Made by a program: the position numbers and the translations under genes
NCBI GenBank assembly: GCA_035701825.1
Contig: DASSRK010000170.1
Span: 1-5,075, forward strand
Source of the DNA: CADEED01 sp035701825
GTDB taxonomy: Bacteria; Pseudomonadota; Gammaproteobacteria; Steroidobacterales; Steroidobacteraceae
Direction of reading: 5' to 3'
DNA length: 5,075 nt
In this document: positions 1 to 5,075 of the stretch, in pieces
Position numbering within the stretch: the first letter of the stretch is position 1
How the letters are laid out: each line of letters opens with the position of its first letter
Notes under the pieces: model-generated
Databases searched by the model: none
The model's input: the letters and a program-made list of their open reading frames with translations, nothing else
What the model was told of the DNA's origin: nothing

Positions 1-1440
1 TCGGTGCGGCCGATGCTGCTGATCCGCCGCGACGGCAATGAGCTGTACGTGGAAAGCACGGCGGCGCCGATCCGGGACGGCGCGGGCGCCGTGTCCGGTG
101 GCGTGCTCGTGTTCCACGACGTGACCGAGAGCCGCGAGCTCAATCGCCGCCTGTCGTATCACGCTTCGCATGACCTGCTGACCGGCCTCGTGAACCGCCG
201 CGAGTTCGAGAGCCGCGTCGAACGCGCGTTGAAGAGCGCCAAGGCGCGCGAGTCCTCCTATGCGCTGTGCTACCTCGACATCGACCAGTTCAAGATCATC
301 AACGACACCTGCGGCCACTCCGCGGGCGATGTGCTGCTCGGCCAGGTGGGCGCGCTGCTGAAGAGCAAGGTGCGCTGGCGCGACACGCTCGCGCGACTGG
401 GTGGTGATGAATTCGGCATCCTGCTCGAGGCCTGCTCGCTGGACGAGGCGCTGCGCACGGCCGAAGTGCTGCGCGAGGCGGTGAGGAATTTCCGCTTCAC
501 CTGGGAAGACCGCGTGTTCCGTCTCGGCGCGTCCGTCGGCGTGGTGCCGATCGCCGCGGACAATGAAGACGTGGCGTCGATCCTTTCCGCCGCGGACAGC
601 GCCTGCGCCGCCGCCAAGGAATCCGGCCGCAACCGCGTGCACAGCTTCGCCGAGAACGACATCGAGCTCATGCGCCGCCGGCGCGAGATGCAGTGGGCCG
701 CGCGCATCAACGCCGCGCTGGAAGAGGGCCGCTTCGAGCTCTACCGCATGCAGATCCAGCCGCTGCAGCGCAACGAGCCCGGGCAGCACTACGAGCTGCT
801 GCTGCGCATGCGCGACGAGACGGGGCGCATGGTGTCGCCCGACAACTTCATCGCCGCCGCCGAGCGCTATGGCCTGACGCCCGCGATCGACCGCTGGGTG
901 ATCGAGAACGCGCTGCGCTGGCTGGTGAGCGAGGCCGACGAGCGCGAGAAGCTCGCCATGTGCTCGATCAACCTGTCCGGGCAGAGCCTCGGCGACGACA
1001 AGTTCCTGCCGTTCGTGATCGAGCAGTTCTCCAAGAGCGGCATCGACGCCTCGAAGATCTGCTTCGAGATCACCGAGACCGCGGCCGTGGCCAGCTTCTC
1101 GCAGGCCAACCGATTCATCCAGGCGCTGCGCGAGCTGGGTTGCCGCTTCGCGCTCGACGACTTCGGCACGGGGTTGAGCTCGTTCGGCTACCTCAAGCAC
1201 TTCCCGGTCGACTTTCTCAAGATCGACGGCAGCTTCGTGCGCGAGATCCTGCACGATCCCATCGACCGCGAGATGGTGCGCTCGATCAACGAGATCGGGC
1301 ATCTCACCGGCAAGAAGACCATCGCCGAGTTCGCCGAGAACGCCGAGATCATCCAGATGCTCACCTCGCTCGGCGTCGACTACGCGCAGGGCTACGGCAT
1401 CGCCCAGCCCCAGCGCGTCCTCAAGGCCGTCAACGCCTGA
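1..1440 (+). CDS. PAS-GGDEF-EAL cyclic-di-GMP cyclase/phosphodiesterase (3' part)
   Basis: Cytoplasmic signalling protein expected to make (GGDEF) and/or break down (EAL) cyclic di-GMP. The frame is open to the left edge, so the true start and further sensor domains lie outside; the GTG at base 4 falls inside the PAS fold and is not a credible start. Counting from the first codon in the window, residues 1-47 are the end of a PAS domain (RRDGNELYVEST, then VFHDVTE). The GGDEF domain spans about 53-217, with metal-site LDIDQFK, NDTCGH, an intact GGDEF at 134-138 and an RxxD inhibitory site (RWRD, 125-128) at the usual five-residue spacing. The EAL domain spans about 230-475. Its signature reads ELLLR (E265), and the other usual catalytic positions are present: N324, E356, D386-D387 in DDFGTG, K407, E446 and Q463. 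By motif both halves look active; which dominates cannot be told. The stop codon abuts a palindromic repeat. Confidence 0.96.
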   Translation, partial: SVRPMLLIRRDGNELYVESTAAPIRDGAGAVSGGVLVFHDVTESRELNRRLSYHASHDLLTGLVNRREFESRVERALKSAKARESSYALCYLDIDQFKIINDTCGHSAGDVLLGQVGALLKSKVRWRDTLARLGGDEFGILLEACSLDEALRTAEVLREAVRNFRFTWEDRVFRLGASVGVVPIAADNEDVASILSAADSACAAAKESGRNRVHSFAENDIELMRRRREMQWAARINAALEEGRFELYRMQIQPLQRNEPGQHYELLLRMRDETGRMVSPDNFIAAAERYGLTPAIDRWVIENALRWLVSEADEREKLAMCSINLSGQSLGDDKFLPFVIEQFSKSGIDASKICFEITETAAVASFSQANRFIQALRELGCRFALDDFGTGLSSFGYLKHFPVDFLKIDGSFVREILHDPIDREMVRSINEIGHLTGKKTIAEFAENAEIIQMLTSLGVDYAQGYGIAQPQRVLKAVNA

Positions 1441-1487
1441 AATGGGGTCAGACCCCAATTCCTAGCAAATGGGGTCTGACCCCATTT
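1440..1487. repeat. REP-like pair of GGGGTC palindromes forming an 18-bp inverted repeat
   Basis: Two near-identical palindromes lie back to back. The first, TGGGGTCAGACCCCA (1443-1457), has 7-bp arms around a central A. The second (1467-1487) has perfect 10-bp arms around a central T. They are also reverse complements of each other: 1440-1457 pairs perfectly with 1470-1487 across a 12-nt spacer (1458-1469), so the whole can fold into one 18-bp hairpin or two small ones. The first base is the final A of the upstream TGA. This is the architecture of REP/BIME intergenic repeats, which in other bacteria are spread by RAYT (TnpA-REP) transposases; none is in the window. The hairpin could also end transcription or protect the 3' end of the upstream mRNA, but no U-tract follows on either strand (ATTTACG on +), so a classic intrinsic terminator is not supported. 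The sequence is certain; the family assignment is inference. Confidence 0.85.
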
Positions 1488-1508
1488 ACGATCCGCGCGG
1501 TGCGATTC

Positions 1509-1574
1509 ATGCGTACGATCGTCCGACTAACTTCCTGCGTGCTGTTCATCGCGTGCGCGTCCCTGTCCCGGGCC
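1509..1574 (+). other. Signal peptide of the GH95 enzyme
   Basis: Residues 1-22 have a short basic start (MRTIVR), a hydrophobic core (CVLFIACASL) and a signal peptidase I site SRA|AEP after A22, placing the enzyme in the periplasm or outside. A Cys at residue 16 preceded by FIA loosely fits a lipobox, so a lipoprotein is a weaker alternative. The conserved GH95 fold starts at about residue 28, compatible with either reading. Confidence 0.8.
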
Positions 1575-3923
1575 GCCGAGCCGTCCAGGCTCTGGTACGA
1601 CAAGCCCGCCACCGACTGGGAAAAGGAAGCGCTGCCCATCGGCAACGGCCGGATCGGCGCCATGGTGTTCGGTGGCGTCGCCTCCGAGCGGCTGCAGGTC
1701 TCCGAGAAGTCGTTGTGGACCGGCGGTCCCGGCTCCGAAGGCGGCTACGACTACGGCCTGCCCACCGAGTCGCAGGCCTCGGCGGTCGCCGCGGCAGGCA
1801 AACAATTGCTCGACGGCGCGGCGCTCGCCCCGGAGGTCGTGGCCAAGCAGCTCGGCCGCAAGATGCGCAACTACGGTGACTACCAGAGCTTCGGCGACCT
1901 GCTGATCGAGCTCGAGAGTACGGACGATCCGGTCAGCGGCTATCGCCGCGAGCTCGACCTCGACGCGGGCGTGGCGCGCGTCAAGTTCAAGCAGGGCATG
2001 GTGGGATACCGCCGCAGCTATTTCGTGTCCTACCCCGACCAGGTGCTGGTGGCCCGCTGGATCAGCACGGGCACGCAGAAGCTGCGCATCCGGTACACCG
2101 TGCCGGACAACCGCGGCGCGCAGACCCGGGTCGAGGCGGCTGCCCACGGCGCGCTCATCAAGATCGCCGGCGCATTGAATTCGAACGGACTGAAGTACGC
2201 CGTCGAGGTGGCGGTGTTGCCCGACTGCGGCCAGGTCGTCGCCGACGGCGACGCGGCGCGCTACGAAGGCGACTGCGCGGTCACCGTCCTGGTCGCCGCG
2301 CGCACCGACTACCTGATGAAGTACCCCGACTACCGCGCGCCCGGCGTCGACCCCGCGCAGGGCGCGGCGCGCGACATCGCGGCGGCGGTGAAGCGCACCT
2401 TCCCGGTGCTCATGCAGCGCCACGGCGCCGATCACGCCGCGCTGTACTCACGCGTGCAGCTCGACTTCGGCGCCCCGGCGTCCAAACTACCCACCGACCG
2501 CCTGCGTACCGTCTACGGTACCGGCGATGCCGCTGCCGACCGCGCGCTGGAACAGCTGTACTTCAACTATGGGCGCTACCTGCTGATCGCGTCGTCACGC
2601 GCCGGCGCGCTGCCCGCCAACCTGCAGGGCGTGTGGAACGACAAGGCCTCGCCGCCGTGGAATGCCGACTACCACGTCAACATCAACCTGCAGATGAACT
2701 ACTGGCCCGCGGAGAGCGCCAACCTCGCCGAGGCCGCGATCCCGCTGTTCGACTTCGTCGACAGCCTGGTCGTACCGGGCCGGCTCGCCGCGCAGCGCTA
2801 CTTCGGGGCGCCGGGCTGGACGATGTTCCTGAACACCAATGCGTGGGGATATGCCGGTCCCATCGACTGGCCGACGGCGTTCTGGCAGCCCGAGGCCGCC
2901 GCGTGGCTGGCGCAGCACTTCCACGAGCACTATCTATTCAGCGGCGACGAGAAGTTCCTGAGGTCGCGGGCCTGGCCGGTCATGAAGGGGGCGGCCGAGT
3001 TCTGGCTCACCGCGCTCGCCACCGATCCGCGCGATGGCAAGCTGGTGGTGGCGCCCAGCTACTCGCCCGAGCACGGCCCGTTCACCGCTGGCGCCGCCAT
3101 GTCGCAGCAGATCGTCGCCGACCTGTTCACGCGCACCGCCCAGGTCGCGCGGCAGGTGGGCGACAAGGCCTTCGCGACGCGCCTCGACGCGGCGCTGGCG
3201 CAGCTCGATCCCGGCCTGCGCGTCGGCAAGTGGGGCCAGCTGCAGGAGTGGAAGGCCGATCTCGACGATGCGAGGGACGATCATCGGCACGTCTCGCACC
3301 TGTTCGCGTTGCATCCCGCGCATGCCATCGACCCGCTGACCACGCCGGCCCTGGCGCAGGCCGCGCGCAAGACCCTCGAAGCGCGCGGCGACGCCAGCAC
3401 CGGCTGGAGCCGCGCGTGGAAGATCAATTTCTGGGCGCGCCTGCGCGACGGTGACCGCGCGCACAAGTTGCTGGCCGGCCTGTTGCGCGACAGCACTCTC
3501 CCGAATCTCTGGGACACCCATCCGCCATTCCAGATCGACGGCAACTTCGGCGCCACCGCCGGCATGATCGAAATGCTGTTGCAAAGCCAGAACGGCGTCA
3601 TCGACGTGCTGCCGGCGCTGCCGAAGGAATGGCCGAGTGGTCGCGTCAGCGGCCTGCGCGCGCGCGGCGACGTGACCGTTGCCGTGGAATGGGATGGCTG
3701 CGGCGCACGCCGGTTCGAGCTGACGTCCGGGCGCGACGGCCCCTTGTCGGTGCGCAGCTCCCTGTTTGGCGAAGGCTACGAGGCGGTCGCCGGAAAGGGG
3801 CTGGTCCCGCGTATCTCTCCGGCTGCCGGCGGCGAGATCGATTTCGCGGCGCATCGCGGCGCCACGTACACATTCACACGCAAGACTGCCGCCGGAGAAT
3901 GCAAGCATGCGGATGCGCACTGA
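1509..3923 (+). CDS. Exported GH95 family glycoside hydrolase, probable alpha-L-fucosidase
   Basis: An 804-residue protein, the usual size for GH95 inverting alpha-L-fucosidases, which remove alpha-1,2-linked fucose from glycans such as xyloglucan side chains or host-type oligosaccharides. A signal peptide (1-22) is followed by the GH95 N-terminal beta domain (about 28-280; LWYDKPATDWEKEALPIGNG, then SEKSLWTGG), an (alpha/alpha)6 barrel (about 320-695) and a C-terminal beta domain. Active-site motifs by comparison with Bifidobacterium AfcA: YHVNINLQMNYW supplies H389, N391 and N393 (AfcA H419/N421/N423); SPEHG supplies general acid E521 (AfcA E566); QIDGNFG supplies D677 (AfcA D766). The His two residues before the Asn pair favours fucose over L-galactose, whose GH95 enzymes are reported to carry Thr there. 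The ATG at 1509 is chosen because it gives a clean signal peptide; an in-frame GTG at 1500 is possible. Neither has a clear Shine-Dalgarno. The frame stays open far upstream, but that part is shadow of the EAL gene. No transporter or other glycosidase is adjacent. Confidence 0.94.
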   Translation: MRTIVRLTSCVLFIACASLSRAAEPSRLWYDKPATDWEKEALPIGNGRIGAMVFGGVASERLQVSEKSLWTGGPGSEGGYDYGLPTESQASAVAAAGKQLLDGAALAPEVVAKQLGRKMRNYGDYQSFGDLLIELESTDDPVSGYRRELDLDAGVARVKFKQGMVGYRRSYFVSYPDQVLVARWISTGTQKLRIRYTVPDNRGAQTRVEAAAHGALIKIAGALNSNGLKYAVEVAVLPDCGQVVADGDAARYEGDCAVTVLVAARTDYLMKYPDYRAPGVDPAQGAARDIAAAVKRTFPVLMQRHGADHAALYSRVQLDFGAPASKLPTDRLRTVYGTGDAAADRALEQLYFNYGRYLLIASSRAGALPANLQGVWNDKASPPWNADYHVNINLQMNYWPAESANLAEAAIPLFDFVDSLVVPGRLAAQRYFGAPGWTMFLNTNAWGYAGPIDWPTAFWQPEAAAWLAQHFHEHYLFSGDEKFLRSRAWPVMKGAAEFWLTALATDPRDGKLVVAPSYSPEHGPFTAGAAMSQQIVADLFTRTAQVARQVGDKAFATRLDAALAQLDPGLRVGKWGQLQEWKADLDDARDDHRHVSHLFALHPAHAIDPLTTPALAQAARKTLEARGDASTGWSRAWKINFWARLRDGDRAHKLLAGLLRDSTLPNLWDTHPPFQIDGNFGATAGMIEMLLQSQNGVIDVLPALPKEWPSGRVSGLRARGDVTVAVEWDGCGARRFELTSGRDGPLSVRSSLFGEGYEAVAGKGLVPRISPAAGGEIDFAAHRGATYTFTRKTAAGECKHADAH
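3894..3897 (+). promoter_or_regulatory. Ribosome binding site of the small membrane protein, inside GH95
   Basis: GGAG lies nine bases before the ATG at 3907 and fifteen before the second in-frame ATG at 3913, so it decides in favour of 3907. It sits within the last codons of the GH95 gene, so ribosomes finishing GH95 pass over it. Confidence 0.6.
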
Positions 3924-4386
3924 CCTCACCGCCCGCGACCGCTGGATCATCGTGCTGATCGGATTGTTCTTCCTCTTGCCCGGTCTCTGCATCGTGGCCA
4001 TCGGCTTGCACTGGATCCCGACCGACCCGGCGAAGATGCACGCCCCGGGCTGGGTGGTCGCGCTCTGCGGATTGCCGTTCGTCGGCGGCGGCGTCGCCAT
4101 CCTGGATTCCATGCGAACGCGCGATTCGCCCACGGGCGCCATCGTGGGACTCACGATGTTCCTCGCGGTCACGGTCGTCACCCACTGGGTTGCGTTCGGA
4201 CCGGGATCGCGGCAGTTCACGCGCACCCGCACCGTGGGTGCCCTCAACGCCGTGGAACGCGAGTCGGAACCCATCGATGAAGCGACCGGCCGCGGATATT
4301 TCGCCGTCGGCGCCGTCATGCAGGACCTGATGATCGCGACCTGGGTGATCTGGAGAGTGAGACGGCGCCAAGCGCGGTGCGGATGA
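3907..4386 (+). CDS. Small membrane protein of unknown function, coupled to GH95
   Basis: A 159-residue protein I do not recognise. Hydrophobic stretches at about 13-35, 48-66, 77-97 and 132-149 suggest four transmembrane helices. Basic residues at the N-terminus (RMR, RDR), in the 67-76 loop (MRTR) and at the C-terminus (RVRRRQAR) fit both ends in the cytoplasm. The loop at about 98-131 (RTRTVGALNAVERESEPIDEATG) would then be periplasmic. The last helix is weak because it contains Q139 and D140. No catalytic motif is visible. The ATG at 3907 is chosen over 3913 because of the GGAG at 3894-3897. The gene overlaps the GH95 stop by 17 bp, which strongly suggests co-transcription and translational coupling. 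A role linked to glycan use or cell-envelope handling is possible from context only. The frame is open upstream to 3766, but that Arg/Ser-rich extension is GH95 shadow. Confidence 0.75.
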   Translation: MRMRTDLTARDRWIIVLIGLFFLLPGLCIVAIGLHWIPTDPAKMHAPGWVVALCGLPFVGGGVAILDSMRTRDSPTGAIVGLTMFLAVTVVTHWVAFGPGSRQFTRTRTVGALNAVERESEPIDEATGRGYFAVGAVMQDLMIATWVIWRVRRRQARCG

Positions 4387-4440
4387 GCCGTGGAGTGCGC
4401 TAACCTTGACTGCTAGCTCCTGGACCCGGACGCGAACACG

Positions 4441-5075
4441 ATGACTCCCTACGCCATTCCATGGATGGACGACGACCTCGAGATGTTCCGCGACACGGTC
4501 GTGCGCTTCATCGAGTCCGAGATGCTGCCGCTCGACGCGCGTTGGCGCGAACAGCATCACGTCGACCGCGAGACCTGGCTGAAGGCCGGCGAGACCGGCC
4601 TGCTGCTGCTCGACGTACCGGCCGAGTACGGTGGCGGCGGCGGCGACTTCCGCCATGAAGCGATCATGTACCACGAGCTGGCGCGGCGCGGCCTCGGGGC
4701 TTTCGGCCAGGGCGTGCACAGCATGTGCGCGCACTACGTGCTCAATCACGGAACCGGGGAGCAGAAGCAGCGCTGGCTGCCGCGGCTCGCCAAGGGCGAG
4801 CTGATCGGCGCCATCTGCATGACCGAGCCGGGCACCGGCTCGGACCTCAAGGGCATCCGCACCCGCGCGGTGAGGCAGGGCGATCACTACGTGATCGACG
4901 GCGCCAAGACCTTCATCACCAACGGCGCCACCTGCTCGCTGCTGGTGCTCGCCTGCCGCACCGGCGGCGAAGGCGCGAAGGGCGTGTCGATGATCGTGCT
5001 CGAAACCGAAGGCCTGGCGGGCTTCAGCGTGGGCCGCACGCTCGAGAAGATCGGCATGCACGCGTCCGACACCTG
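4441..5075 (+). CDS. Acyl-CoA dehydrogenase (5' part)
   Basis: The first 211 residues of an FAD-dependent acyl-CoA dehydrogenase, which introduces the alpha,beta double bond into an acyl-CoA thioester and passes electrons to electron-transfer flavoprotein. The gene runs off the right edge, so roughly half (family length about 380) is missing, including the C-terminal helical domain and the catalytic Glu. The N-terminal helical domain covers about 10-120 (PWMDDDLEMFRDTVVRFIE; VPAEYGGGGGDF; GTGEQKQRWLPRLAKGE). The beta domain begins at the family signature CMTEPGTGSD (126-135), followed by flavin-contact KTFITNG (156-162). It resembles the long-chain/FadE type, but the substrate (fatty acid, branched acid or steroid side chain) cannot be told. 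The ATG at 4441 is chosen because an in-frame TAG at 4414-4416 blocks anything much longer and the PWMDDDL start is typical. No clear Shine-Dalgarno and no convincing promoter are visible in the 54-bp gap before it. Confidence 0.94.
   Translation, partial: MTPYAIPWMDDDLEMFRDTVVRFIESEMLPLDARWREQHHVDRETWLKAGETGLLLLDVPAEYGGGGGDFRHEAIMYHELARRGLGAFGQGVHSMCAHYVLNHGTGEQKQRWLPRLAKGELIGAICMTEPGTGSDLKGIRTRAVRQGDHYVIDGAKTFITNGATCSLLVLACRTGGEGAKGVSMIVLETEGLAGFSVGRTLEKIGMHASDT

Noticed and set aside
1440..1495. Rho-independent terminator for the c-di-GMP gene
   Set aside because: The hairpin is strong, but only a TTT run follows it before GC-rich sequence; kept as a repeat rather than called a terminator.
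693..1508. Upstream extension of the GH95 reading frame giving a 1076-residue protein
   Set aside because: The extension overlaps the EAL domain gene in another frame, is Arg/Ala-rich low-complexity shadow sequence and reads through the palindromic repeat; the signal peptide at 1509 marks the true start.
1448..1663. Small minus-strand frame reading out through the palindrome (ending in NGVRPHLLGIGV)
   Set aside because: Its end is just the translated repeat and the rest is antisense to the GH95 signal peptide and N-terminus; no support as a gene.
1527..2435. Minus-strand open frame of 302 residues opposite the GH95 N-terminal half
   Set aside because: Shadow frame with repetitive Ala/Val/Arg/Gly composition, opposite conserved GH95 sequence.
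2934..4319. Long minus-strand open frame of 461 residues opposite GH95 and the membrane protein
   Set aside because: Composition is Arg/Ala/Gly-rich with no recognisable domain, and it lies antisense to a well-supported enzyme; long antisense frames are expected at this GC content.
4406..4434. TTGACT as a -35 box for the acyl-CoA dehydrogenase gene
   Set aside because: No TATAAT-like hexamer lies at the proper spacing (the sequence there is GC-rich), so a promoter cannot be claimed.
3874..5061. Long minus-strand open frame of 395 residues, rich in His, Ala and Asp
   Set aside because: Antisense shadow of the acyl-CoA dehydrogenase and membrane protein genes; it has no domain motif and spans two real genes and their gap.

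Overview
The window is GC-rich (roughly two thirds G+C by eye) and densely coded, with all four genes on the + strand. It looks like ordinary chromosome of a proteobacterium. The GGDEF-EAL protein style, the acyl-CoA dehydrogenase type and the GGGGTC-based palindromic repeat make me favour a gammaproteobacterium of the Xanthomonadales/Nevskiales/Steroidobacter kind. That placement is inference from style, not from a marker gene.

Layout from left to right: (1) The 3' part of a PAS-GGDEF-EAL cyclic-di-GMP signalling protein, entering from the left edge and ending at 1440. (2) A 48-bp pair of GGGGTC-A/T-GACCCC palindromes (1440-1487) that together form a perfect 18-bp inverted repeat. It resembles a REP/BIME-type intergenic repeat and begins on the last base of the upstream stop codon. 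(3) A complete exported GH95 alpha-L-fucosidase-type glycoside hydrolase (1509-3923), with a signal peptide and all the active-site motifs I could look for. (4) A small, unrecognised four-helix membrane protein (3907-4386). Its start overlaps the end of the GH95 gene by 17 bp, and its ribosome binding site lies inside GH95. (5) After 54 bp of non-coding DNA, the 5' part of an acyl-CoA dehydrogenase (4441 to the right edge).

Only the GH95 gene and the small membrane protein look like a real transcriptional and translational unit. The c-di-GMP protein and the acyl-CoA dehydrogenase look like unrelated neighbours. I found no RNA gene, CRISPR array, transposase, phage gene or defence system, and no convincing case for a novel multi-gene system. 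The points most worth a second look are the repeat squeezed between a stop codon and the GH95 start, and the translationally coupled membrane protein of unknown function. There is no gene-free stretch longer than about 70 bases.
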